Assembly: GCF_029633825.1 (NCBI RefSeq)
Contig: NZ_CP090640.1
Span: 2,356,001 to 2,420,000, forward strand
DNA length: 64,000 bases
Direction: 5' to 3'
Origin: Burkholderia contaminans
GTDB lineage: Bacteria > Pseudomonadota > Gammaproteobacteria > Burkholderiales > Burkholderiaceae
Part shown: piece after piece, positions 34,930 through 44,439 of the stretch
Numbering within the stretch: the first letter of the stretch is position 1
Layout of the letters: every line of letters starts with the position of its first letter
Translations under genes and position numbers: made by a program
Notes under the pieces: model-generated
Told to the model about the DNA's origin: nothing
What the model saw: the letters and a program-made list of their open reading frames with translations, nothing else
Databases searched by the model: none

Positions 34930-35142
34930 TTACTTGCCGACCTGGTTACCGATGATGCCGCCCGCCGCTGCGCCGCCCAGCGTCGACAGCGCACTGCCGC
35001 CGATTGCCGCGCCGGCGACGCCGCCGACGCCCGCACCGATTGCCGTGTCGCGCTGGCGTCTCGACATCGAGTCACAGGCCGAGAGGCTGGCCACGGTCGC
35101 GACGAGCAGCGTGCATATCCCAATACGCCGTATCGAATTCAT
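34930..35142 (-). CDS. Glycine-zipper small lipoprotein (OsmB/SlyB-like)
   Basis: A 70-residue protein: a signal peptide with lipobox SLSAC (cysteine at about residue 23), then a short basic segment (SMSRRQRD) and a glycine-zipper region (GAGVGGVAGAAIGG, AAAGGIIGNQVGK). This matches osmotically inducible OsmB-type and SlyB-type lipoproteins, thought to sit in the outer membrane. The ATG at 35142 is preferred over an upstream start at 35199 because it gives a normal signal peptide. Regulation is unknown. Confidence 0.8.
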   Translation of the reverse strand: MNSIRRIGICTLLVATVASLSACDSMSRRQRDTAIGAGVGGVAGAAIGGSALSTLGGAAAGGIIGNQVGK

Positions 35143-35318
35143 GATCGTTGTCCTTGCGGTTGTGAACAGAGGACGCGCGACCGGCCGGCGGCCGCGCATG
35201 AACCCAATCTACGCGCCGTCCTCCGACGCTGCTGTAAGCACTTGTTAAGGCTCGCGCGGTTTCGTAATGAATTGTTTCGGGTGGTTTTCCGGTGCGGCGG
35301 CAGGCACGCGACATGCGC

Positions 35319-35344
35319 AAAAAAGCCCGCTCGAAAGCGGGCTT
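35319..35344 (-). terminator. Terminator of thiC
   Basis: The minus strand shows a hairpin AAGCCCGCT-TTCG-AGCGGGCTT followed by a U tract (plus-strand A6 at 35319-35324). It is 49 bases after the thiC stop codon. Confidence 0.85.
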
Positions 35345-35392
35345 CGTGCCTGGCGAGGCGGTGCGGCAGCCCTCGCCGGACCGCGCGTTCGC

Positions 35393-37558
<2,166 letters not shown>

Positions 37559-37770
37559 TTAGCAGGGCACACGATACACTGGCTTGGCGGCGGTTTCAAC
37601 CGGCAGAGGATCGGCTGTCCCGGTGCGGCCGCAGCATGACGGGCGGTACGGTGGCCCGTCGAAATGGCAGCGCGCGTCGCCGCCGCATGGCCTCCCGGCA
37701 TGGCCGGCCACGGCGAAGCGGTGCAGCATGACGCGCTTTCGCGCAACTTCAAAAAAAATTTCGCAGCGGC

Positions 37771-37798
37771 TGTCATTTCCCGCGACGTCGTCCGTCTA
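37771..37798 (+). promoter_or_regulatory. Candidate ECF-sigma promoter of the methionine-rich peptide operon
   Basis: TGTCAT (37771-37776) and CGTCTA (37793-37798) are spaced by 16 bases and lie 39 bases before the start at 37837. The -10 CGTC element and a TGTCA-type -35 are typical of extracytoplasmic-function sigma factors. Assignment is by eye only. Confidence 0.4.
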
Positions 37799-37836
37799 TT
37801 CGGCTCCTTAAACCCATGTTGTTTTGGAGAGATGTC

Positions 37837-38112
37837 ATGAAAAAAGTACTGATTGCCGCTTGCGTCGCCGCTTTCGCCACGATCGCCACGGGCGCCCATG
37901 CACAGAACGATGCGATGTCGCAGCCGGGTTCGTCGATGTCGAAGGACGCGATGGGTCACGACGCGATGGCCAAGGATGCAATGGGCCATGACGCGATGAA
38001 GAAGGACGGCATGAAGAAGCATGCGATGAAGAAAGACGCGATGAAGAAGGACGCGATGTCGCACGACGAGATGGGCAAGCCGTCGGGCGACAAGATGGCG
38101 CCGTCGAACTGA
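37837..38112 (+). CDS. Periplasmic methionine-rich pentapeptide-repeat protein (MrpX-like)
   Basis: A 91-residue protein with a signal peptide (cleavage after GAHA at residue 22) and a 69-residue mature part containing twelve methionines. Nine successive five-residue units of form x-[K/H]-[D/H]-[A/G/E]-M are visible (SKDAM, GHDAM, AKDAM, GHDAM, KKDGM, KKHAM, KKDAM, KKDAM, SHDEM). The ATG at 37837 has a GGAGAG site; an upstream start at 37816 gives a poor signal peptide. Downstream lie a b561-type cytochrome and an MsrP/YedY-like enzyme. Azospira MrpX is a methionine-rich peptide that scavenges hypochlorite and is re-reduced by a YedY partner; this unit looks analogous. Metal binding through His/Met is another possibility. 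Confidence 0.75.
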   Translation: MKKVLIAACVAAFATIATGAHAQNDAMSQPGSSMSKDAMGHDAMAKDAMGHDAMKKDGMKKHAMKKDAMKKDAMSHDEMGKPSGDKMAPSN

Positions 38113-38205
38113 CGAAAGGCGGACGCGGCGCGGCCGGCGCGTGCGTCGCACGACGGCCGCCCGCATCGCGTCCCGTCCCGTCGACTCATACCGGGAGTCT
38201 TCATC

Positions 38206-38838
38206 ATGCAAACCGTTCCCGCCACCGGCCGCGCGGCCGCCACGCCGCCCGCGCGCCCGATCCATCCGCTGTGGGTGCGCGCGAGCCACTGGCTCAACGC
38301 GCTCGCGGCGATCCTGATGGTGCTGTCCGGCTGGCGCATCTACGACGCGTCGCCGATCTATCCGCCGTTCACGTTCCCGCACGGGATCACGATCGGCGGC
38401 TGGCTCGGCGGCGCGCTGCAATGGCATTTCGCGGCGATGTGGCTGCTCGTCTTCAACGGGCTGTTCTATCTGACGATGTCGATTGCGACGGGGCGCCTCG
38501 CGCGCAAGATGCTGCCCGTCACGCCGGCGTCGATCTGGCGCGATGTCCGTGCCGCGCTGGGCGGGCGGCTGTCGCACGCCGACCTGAGCGTCTACAACGC
38601 GGTACAGCGTGCCGCCTACCTGACCGCGATCGTCGATCTCGTCGTGCTGGTGCTCTCCGGGCTCACGATCTGGAAATCCGTGCAATTCCCGCTGCTGCGC
38701 GAATTGTTCGGCGGCTACGACAACGCGCGTGTCGTGCACTTCTGGGCGATGTCGCTGCTCGTCGCATTCGTCGTCGTTCACGTCGCGATGGCGCTGCTGG
38801 TGCCGCGCTCGCTGCTCGCGATGCTGCGCGGACGCTGA
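38206..38838 (+). CDS. Cytochrome b561-family membrane subunit
   Basis: A 210-residue inner-membrane protein with four hydrophobic segments (about residues 28-46, 70-95, 135-155, 175-200) and histidines in or near them (RASHWLNA, LQWHFAAMW, ARVVHFWAM, VHVAM) suitable for two haem b groups. It belongs to the Ni/Fe-hydrogenase-cytochrome b/b561 type. It probably passes quinol electrons to the molybdoenzyme encoded 29 bases downstream, a role taken by MsrQ/YedZ in E. coli, although YedZ is a different family. The start has a GGGAG site about ten bases upstream. Confidence 0.82.
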   Translation: MQTVPATGRAAATPPARPIHPLWVRASHWLNALAAILMVLSGWRIYDASPIYPPFTFPHGITIGGWLGGALQWHFAAMWLLVFNGLFYLTMSIATGRLARKMLPVTPASIWRDVRAALGGRLSHADLSVYNAVQRAAYLTAIVDLVVLVLSGLTIWKSVQFPLLRELFGGYDNARVVHFWAMSLLVAFVVVHVAMALLVPRSLLAMLRGR

Positions 38839-38867
38839 CCCGTCAACCTCGGGTGAAGGAAATCATC

Positions 38868-39656
38868 ATGTCGGAATCCGAAAACAAGCGCGACGGTTCG
38901 CGCTGGACGCTCGACCGGAAGTCGCTCGAACTCGACGTGCGCCGCGAGCTCGAGATGCCGTCGCGGCGGCTGTTCAACCGGCGCGTGCTGACGCTCGGCG
39001 GCTTGACGATGCTGACCGGCTGCACGCTGAAGGACGACGCGTCGGTCAACACGTTCCTCGAAACGGTGTCGCGCATGAACGACCGCGTGCAGGCCTGGCT
39101 GTTCAGCGGCGAGCGGCTCGCGCCGACCTACACCGAAGCCGACATTACGCGACCGTTCCCGTTCAACGCGTACTACGGGATCGACGACGTGCCGCACGTC
39201 GATGCGTCGACGTACCGGCTCGTGCTGTCCGGCCGCGTGACGGGCAAGCGCGTGTGGACGCTCGACGAACTGTATGCGCTGCCGCACGCGGAACAGATCA
39301 CGCGGCATATCTGCGTGGAAGGGTGGAGCGCGATCGGCCGCTGGGGCGGTACGCCGTTCGGTGCGTTTCTCGCCCGCGCCGGCGCCGATACGCGGGCGAA
39401 GTACGTCGGCTTCAAGTGCGCCGACGATTACTACGAGAGCATCGACATGCCGACCGCGCTGCATCCGCAGACGCTGCTCGCGTTCGACTACGACGGCCAG
39501 CGGTTGCCGCCGGAGTTCGGCTTCCCGATGAAGCTGCGGATGCCGACCAAGCTCGGCTACAAGAATCCGAAACACATCATGGAGATCTTCGTGACCGATA
39601 CGTTTCCGGGCGGCTACTGGGTCGACCAGGGGTACAACTGGTTCGGCGGATCGTGA
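38868..39656 (+). CDS. MsrP/YedY-like molybdopterin oxidoreductase, Tat-exported
   Basis: A 262-residue protein of the sulphite-oxidase-type molybdopterin fold. The N-terminus holds a twin-arginine-like stretch (PSRRLFNRRVLTLGG) and then MLTGC, a lipobox-like site at Cys52, so it may be a Tat lipoprotein. RHICVEGWSAIGRWGG contains Cys149, the position of the cysteine ligand to molybdenum, and KLGYKNPKHIMEI matches the cofactor-binding segment near the C-terminus. MsrP reduces methionine sulphoxide in periplasmic proteins; the methionine-rich protein two genes upstream is an obvious candidate partner. AAGGA precedes the ATG at 38868. Confidence 0.82.
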   Translation: MSESENKRDGSRWTLDRKSLELDVRRELEMPSRRLFNRRVLTLGGLTMLTGCTLKDDASVNTFLETVSRMNDRVQAWLFSGERLAPTYTEADITRPFPFNAYYGIDDVPHVDASTYRLVLSGRVTGKRVWTLDELYALPHAEQITRHICVEGWSAIGRWGGTPFGAFLARAGADTRAKYVGFKCADDYYESIDMPTALHPQTLLAFDYDGQRLPPEFGFPMKLRMPTKLGYKNPKHIMEIFVTDTFPGGYWVDQGYNWFGGS

Positions 39657-39736
39657 GCGGTGCGGTGCGTGGCGGGCGGTGGCGGCGCATGCGCGTGCCG
39701 CGATGCATCGGGCATCGCGGCATCGCACGTGATGCG

Positions 39737-40018
39737 TCACGCGGATTCGCGCACCTGGAGGTCGACGCGCAGGCCGACGGCCGCCGCCATGTTCACGAGG
39801 GCGTCGAGCCCGAACAGGTTGATCTTGCCGCGCATCAGGTCGGAGACGCGCGGCTGCGTGACGCCCAGCTGTTTCGCGGCCTGGGCCTGACTGAGCTCGA
39901 GCTGCGCGATGCGCTGCTTGAGCGCGATCATCAGCCCGGATCGCAGCTTCATGTTCTCGGCTTCGGCCGGCTGGCCCTCGAGTGCGTCCCAGACGCTTGA
40001 ATAACGGTCGTTGGTCAT
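39737..40018 (-). CDS. higA: HigA-like antitoxin (XRE family)
   Basis: A 93-residue protein with a Cro/C1-type helix-turn-helix (LSQAQAAKQLGVTQPRVSDLMRG, about residues 42-63) followed by KINLFGLDALVNMAAAVGL, typical of HigA/HipB-type antitoxins of the Gp49-like toxin family. The start ATG overlaps the toxin stop (ATGA at 40015-40018), the common toxin-first order. It should bind the palindrome at 40362-40379 and repress the operon. Confidence 0.85.
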   Translation of the reverse strand: MTNDRYSSVWDALEGQPAEAENMKLRSGLMIALKQRIAQLELSQAQAAKQLGVTQPRVSDLMRGKINLFGLDALVNMAAAVGLRVDLQVRESA

Positions 40019-40368
40019 CGTTTCCTCTCCATCGTCAGCGCGCGATAGCGCCGGGCGGCCAGTTCGATATCGGCCCGGGTCGTGCGCGCCGCTTGCTTCC
40101 GGAAGCAGTGCAGCACGTAGACGGCGTCGGCGAATGTCGCGACGTAAATGATCCGGAACGCGCCGCTCGCATCGCGCAGGCGAATTTCCCGCACGCCGAC
40201 ACCGACGGTACGCATCGGCTTCCAGTCGTCGGGCGCGAACCCGCGTTGTACCTGGTCGATCTGGTGGCCGGCTTCGCGTCGCGCAGGCAGCGGAAAGCCG
40301 CGAAGATCCGCGAGCGCGCTGCCGACGAAAACAACAGGTTTCGGCGGGAGAATGGCTGGATTATACAA
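40015..40368 (-). CDS. higB: HigB/Gp49-like RelE-family toxin (start codon uncertain)
   Basis: A protein of about 110-117 residues. Recognisable family segments are KPVVFVGSALADLRGFP, DDWKPM, GVREIRLRDASGAFRIIYVA, and YVLHCFRKQ, followed by DIELAARRYRAL, the phage-derived Gp49-like (DUF891) RelE fold. Such toxins cleave mRNA on the ribosome. No ATG is found at the expected N-terminus; the first in-frame ATG is in the middle of the protein. The nearest candidate is the TTG at 40366-40368, inside the palindromic operator; a TATAAT -10 box (plus-strand 40360-40365) would place transcription after it. The gene may have lost its start, or uses a rare one. Confidence 0.75.
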   Translation of the reverse strand: MYNPAILPPKPVVFVGSALADLRGFPLPARREAGHQIDQVQRGFAPDDWKPMRTVGVGVREIRLRDASGAFRIIYVATFADAVYVLHCFRKQAARTTRADIELAARRYRALTMERKR

Positions 40369-40379
40369 AATTTTGTATA
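40360..40379. promoter_or_regulatory. Palindromic operator and -10 box of higBA
   Basis: TATACAAAATTTTGTATA at 40362-40379 is a perfect 18-base palindrome. On the minus strand it overlaps a consensus TATAAT (40360-40365). This fits autorepression by the HigA-like antitoxin. Confidence 0.75.
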
Positions 40380-40380
40380 G

Positions 40381-40678
40381 ATAGTGCGGGTGTCGAAGGA
40401 AGGTCGTCCGGCGCATGAGGTGCGTGAGCCGACCGTCACGATAAGGGGGAAGCGCTGGCCGGCGTGCAGGACTGGCCGTTCGGCCGATGGCTGACCCGGT
40501 TGCGACGGAGGGCGTGGATGGCGGGTCGGATCGACATCCCGGCAACGCATGCGTGTCGCGTATCCGGCCCCCGATTTCACCCGCCCGCCGGCCGGGAAAT
40601 GTCGCGCGGAAACATCATTCGGGTTCCTTTCAGACAGGTCCGACGATGCTTTCGAATCCTTGATGCCATAATGCCGAG
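40381..40678. other. Intergenic stretch without recognisable gene
   Basis: About 300 bases between the toxin gene and the hairpin at 40679. Frames on either strand lack ribosome-binding sites and family motifs. CATAAT at 40668-40673 could be a -10 element for transcription into the hairpin, but no good -35 is seen. Confidence 0.4.
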
Positions 40679-40712
40679 CGTGCGCAGCCGAAACGGTTGC
40701 GCGCGTTTTTTT
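40679..40712 (+). terminator. Intrinsic terminator in the leader of the EamA gene
   Basis: A 12-bp stem with two G-U pairs (40679-40690 with 40694-40705), loop AAA, followed directly by T7 (40706-40712). No plus-strand gene precedes it; the EamA gene starts 161 bases later. It may be an attenuator or end an unseen small RNA. Confidence 0.7.
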
Positions 40713-40872
40713 GTCCCTCTGCCGCCGCTTGCCGGTTCTCTTTCGTCGCCGTTCGCACTGCCATGTCGTTCCGCACGTTCGCTCTGCCTTCCCGGTCCCG
40801 CCAGGGCCGTTTGCCGGCATCGCCGGCGTCTTTCAGCGGAGCACTCGGCGTGATGTGCGGGCAGGCTGCGCA

Positions 40873-42117
40873 ATGACGCCGCTCGACCGTCTCCTCGATT
40901 TCTTCGCCCGCTTCTCGTTCCGGATCCGCCTGCCGCAAAGTCGCGGCGGTCGCGTCGCGCTGGCGCTCGTCTTCATCTATTTCGTCTGGGGTTCGACCTA
41001 CAGCGGCCTGCATTTCGCGCTGCAGTCGTTCCCGCCGCTGCTGCTGTCGGGGCTGCGCAACCTGCTCGGCGGGATCGGCCTGTTCATCTTCGCGCTGCGG
41101 CGCAAGCCCGAATGGCCGACGCTGCTCGAAATCCGCAATGCAGGGATCGTCGGCACGATGCTCGTCGCGCTGTCGTCCGGCACGATCGCGCTCGGGATCA
41201 GTCTGGTCAGCAGCGGCTCGGCCGCGGTGATGGTGGCGACGGTGCCGCTGTTCGCGACCGTGATCGCGGCGGTGGCCGGGCGGCCGGTCACGAAAGGCGA
41301 GTGGTCGGCCGTCGCGCTCGGGATGGTCGGTATCGTCGTGCTGAACTCCGGCGGCGCGGCCGCGCAGAGTTCGGCGCTCGGCACGATCTGCGTGCTGGCC
41401 GGCGCCCTGTTCTGGGCCGGCGGCGCGCATCTCGCGACGCGGCTCAAGCTGCCGTCCGACCTGTTTCTGTCGACGTCGCTGCAGATCGGTCTCGGCGGCA
41501 TGATCTCGACGCTCGTCGCGTGGCTGGTCGGCGAACGCGTCGAACACCTGATGGTGGGGCCGGTGTTCGCGTTCCTGTACCTGATGGTGTTCTGCACGAT
41601 GGCCGCGTACGTCGCGTACGGCTACCTGATCCGCCACACGAGCCCGATCATCGCGAGCAGCTGCATGTACGTGAACCCGATCGTCGCGGTCGCGCTCGGT
41701 GCGCTGCTGCTTGGCGAGCCGGTGACGATGGCCACCGTGGTCGCGACCGTCGCGATCCTCGGCAGCGTCGGGCTGTCGTTCGTGTTCGATCCGGCGCGCC
41801 GGCCCGCGGCGCGCGCGGCAGCTGCCAGTTCGGCGGCCGCGGCAGCCGCGTCTACGGTGGAGGCTGCATCGGCGCCCGAACCGATCGCGGTGCCGGATGC
41901 GGCACCGATCCTGGCGCCTTCGGCCGTTCAACTGGCCGTGCCGACGCCGAGCGCCGTGATGGATCCTGCCGCGGTCGTCGACCCGGCACCGGCGTTTGCT
42001 ACGCCACCCAGCGCCGAGCCGGAGCAGGCGTTCGTGCCGCCGCCCATTACCGAACCGGAACCGGCATTTGCGCCGCCGCGCGCCGCCGAACCGGCCGCAC
42101 CCCGCGCCGACGCGTGA
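40873..42117 (+). CDS. EamA/DMT-superfamily transporter with long Ala/Pro-rich tail
   Basis: A 414-residue inner-membrane protein. Ten hydrophobic segments in two EamA repeats occupy about residues 25-310, with FVWGSTYSGLHFALQS near the N-terminus and SPIIASSCMYVNPIVAVALGALLLGEPV near the C-terminus, both typical. The last 100 residues are a cytoplasmic, Pro/Ala/Glu-rich, repetitive tail (PAFATPPSAEPEQAFVPPP) without a domain, unusual in this family. The ATG at 40873 is chosen because the membrane region follows normally; longer frames upstream include the terminator region. The substrate is unknown. Confidence 0.8.
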   Translation: MTPLDRLLDFFARFSFRIRLPQSRGGRVALALVFIYFVWGSTYSGLHFALQSFPPLLLSGLRNLLGGIGLFIFALRRKPEWPTLLEIRNAGIVGTMLVALSSGTIALGISLVSSGSAAVMVATVPLFATVIAAVAGRPVTKGEWSAVALGMVGIVVLNSGGAAAQSSALGTICVLAGALFWAGGAHLATRLKLPSDLFLSTSLQIGLGGMISTLVAWLVGERVEHLMVGPVFAFLYLMVFCTMAAYVAYGYLIRHTSPIIASSCMYVNPIVAVALGALLLGEPVTMATVVATVAILGSVGLSFVFDPARRPAARAAAASSAAAAAASTVEAASAPEPIAVPDAAPILAPSAVQLAVPTPSAVMDPAAVVDPAPAFATPPSAEPEQAFVPPPITEPEPAFAPPRAAEPAAPRADA

Positions 42118-42138
42118 CGCGGCCGTGGCCGGTCGCGC

Positions 42139-43338
42139 TCAGCCGCGCCGGCCTCCGCGATGGTGGGACCAGCCCCCAAGCGCGGTGAACACCAGCCCGG
42201 TCGTGCACATGCCGATCCAGCCGAACGCGTGCCATGCCGCGACGCCGGCCGACGAGCCGAGTGCGCCGCCGATGAAATAGCACACCATGTACACCGTGTT
42301 GACGCGGCTGCGCGCCTCGGGCTTCAGCGCATAGATGCGCGACTGGTTCGAGATCTGCGCGGCCTGCACGCCGACGTCCAGCACGATCACGCCGATCACG
42401 AGCCCGACGAGGCTCGAACCCGACAGCGCGAAGATCACGAACGACAGCGCGAGCAGCGCGATCGCGAGCGAGATGATCGCGCGCGGGCCGCGCTTGTCCG
42501 CGAAGCGGCCCGCGTACGGTGCCGCGAGCGCTCCCGCCGCGCCGACGATCCCGAACAGGCCGGCGGCCTGCGGGCCGAGATGGAACGGCGCGCCGGCGAG
42601 CAGCAGCGTCAGCACGGGCCAGAACGCGCTGAATGCCGCGAACAGCGCGGCGCCCGTCAGCGACGCCTCGCGCAGCCCGCGCAATTCAACCGCCAGATGC
42701 CACATCGAGCCGAGCAGCTTGCCGTACGACAGCGTCGACGTCGGCGAGCTGCGCGGCAGCCGCAGCACGATCACGGCGGCGAGCGCGACGAGCGCCGCGA
42801 CCGACGCGGCGAACACCGCGCGCCAGCCGAAATACTCGGCGACGAAGCCGGCAGCCGTTCGCGCGAGCAGGATGCCGAGCAGCAGGCCGCTCATTACGGT
42901 GCCGACCGCATGCCCGCGTTCGGCGGGCGGCGCGATCTCGGCGGCGAACGGCACGGCCTGTTGCGCGATGGTCGCGAGCACGCCGATCGCGAGGCTCGCG
43001 ACGGCGAGCACGGCCAGCGACGGCGCGGTAGCTGCGACGATCAGCGCGATCGACAGGCCGGCGATCTGCATCAGGATCAGCCCGCGGCGGTCGAAGCGGT
43101 CGCCGAGCGGCGCGAGCAGGAACATGCCGGCCGCATAGCCGAGCTGCGTCGCGGTCGGCACTGCGCCGATCCACGACGCGCCGTCGGGAAATGCCGAGCG
43201 GAAGCTGTCGAGCAGCGGCTGGTTGTAGTAGATGTTCGCGACGGACACCCCCGCGATCGTCGCGAGCAGCAACAGCAGGCTGCGCGAATAGTGGGGCGAG
43301 GCGGCGTCGGTCGGGCGGTCGGTGGAGGCGGTGGACAT
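42139..43338 (-). CDS. MFS transporter (YdhP/AraJ-like)
   Basis: A 399-residue protein with twelve hydrophobic segments. The motif GDRFDRRGLI (MFS motif A) lies after the second helix, and NIYYNQPLLDSFRSAF near the N-terminus is typical of the YdhP/sugar-efflux-like branch. It likely exports small molecules. It converges with the EamA gene, 21 bases apart. The ATG at 43338 is chosen because the typical cytoplasmic start (MSTASTDRP) precedes helix one; the upstream extension is Arg-rich and not membrane-like. Confidence 0.85.
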   Translation of the reverse strand: MSTASTDRPTDAASPHYSRSLLLLLATIAGVSVANIYYNQPLLDSFRSAFPDGASWIGAVPTATQLGYAAGMFLLAPLGDRFDRRGLILMQIAGLSIALIVAATAPSLAVLAVASLAIGVLATIAQQAVPFAAEIAPPAERGHAVGTVMSGLLLGILLARTAAGFVAEYFGWRAVFAASVAALVALAAVIVLRLPRSSPTSTLSYGKLLGSMWHLAVELRGLREASLTGAALFAAFSAFWPVLTLLLAGAPFHLGPQAAGLFGIVGAAGALAAPYAGRFADKRGPRAIISLAIALLALSFVIFALSGSSLVGLVIGVIVLDVGVQAAQISNQSRIYALKPEARSRVNTVYMVCYFIGGALGSSAGVAAWHAFGWIGMCTTGLVFTALGGWSHHRGGRRG

Positions 43339-43530
43339 GGCTGCGCGAACGGAAGTGGGGCGGCGCAGCGCGCGGCGCACGCGTCGGGTGCGCAGGCGGG
43401 CGGGGCGCCGTCGAGGCTGCCGATCATACCGGAGCGACGTGAATCCTGCCGGACGGCGGCAAATCGGCCAAACCGGCCGAACCGGTGTATCCGGCCGGCC
43501 GCTGCCCGTCATCGCGCGTGCGTCGACCCG

Positions 43531-44355
43531 TCAGTCGACCAGCTCACCCGTCGGTTCATAGAACGGATAAGGCCCGGCGCCTTCGTCGACATACACGTGA
43601 TGCGACGTCATCCCCGCATCGGGCACATAGTGATGGACCGCGAAGGCCGGCGGTTCGAGCCGGAACGCGGAGGGCGCATCGGTTCGCAGGTCGAATGCGA
43701 CCTGATGCGCGGGCGAAGGCACCGCAACTGCGAGCGTGCCGCCGAAGCGCGTGAACGTCGTGCGATGCACGTGGCCGCACAGCACGCGCTCGACGTTCGG
43801 GTGGCCGCGCAGCAGCGCGTCGAGTTTCGCGGAAGCGGCGGGCGCGAGGCGCAGCTTGTCCATGTGGCCGATTCCCGACGCGAACGGCGGGTGATGCAGC
43901 GCGACGATCACGGGCCGGTCGCGCGCGGCGTCGAGCTGCGCGGCGAGCCAGGCGAGCCGTGCGTCACACAGGTCGCCGTAGCTGGCGCCCGGCACCTGCG
44001 AATCGAGCGCGAGCACGCGCACCGCGCCGATGTCGAGCGCGTACTGCACGAATTCGCCCGCCTGCAGCTCGGCGCGATCGGCGAACGCGCGGCGCAGCCC
44101 GGCGCGGTCGTCGTGATTGCCGATCATCAGGTAGTACGGAATCTCGAGCGCGGCGAGCAGCCCGTGCAGGTTGTCGTACTCCTCGTCGTGGCCGAAATCG
44201 GTCAGGTCGCCGGTGACGAGCACGGCGTTGGGGCGCGGCACGAGCGCGTTCAGTCTCTCGATGCAACGCGTGAGCGCGGCCGCGGTGTCGACGCGCCGGT
44301 ACGCGAGCTGTCCCGGGCGCTTGATGTGGAGATCGCTGATTTGAGCAAGCAGCAT
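43531..44355 (-). CDS. Calcineurin-like (GpdQ/CpdA-type) phosphodiesterase
   Basis: A 274-residue metallophosphoesterase. The five metal-ligand blocks are complete: ISDLH (Asp8, His10), GDLTDFG, GNHDD, LHHPP and GHVHR. This set fits both CpdA (cAMP hydrolysis) and GpdQ (glycerophosphodiester hydrolysis). A GAGGAA site supports the ATG at 44355. It is the last gene of an ABC-importer operon (gap of 84 bases after the ATPase), which favours a role in processing an imported phosphodiester or phosphonate-type substrate rather than cAMP control. Confidence 0.82.
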   Translation of the reverse strand: MLLAQISDLHIKRPGQLAYRRVDTAAALTRCIERLNALVPRPNAVLVTGDLTDFGHDEEYDNLHGLLAALEIPYYLMIGNHDDRAGLRRAFADRAELQAGEFVQYALDIGAVRVLALDSQVPGASYGDLCDARLAWLAAQLDAARDRPVIVALHHPPFASGIGHMDKLRLAPAASAKLDALLRGHPNVERVLCGHVHRTTFTRFGGTLAVAVPSPAHQVAFDLRTDAPSAFRLEPPAFAVHHYVPDAGMTSHHVYVDEGAGPYPFYEPTGELVD

Positions 44356-44439
44356 CGTCGTTCCTCGGAATCGTATGGTTGTTGTCGCGGCGTCGTGCGC
44401 CGCGGTGGGGTGCTGCATGAATGATGCCGGAATGACGGA

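Noticed and set aside
37940..38080. Short tandem DNA repeats considered as a CRISPR array or minisatellite
   Set aside because: Units are 15 bases, code in frame for the methionine-rich pentapeptides, and there are no spacers.
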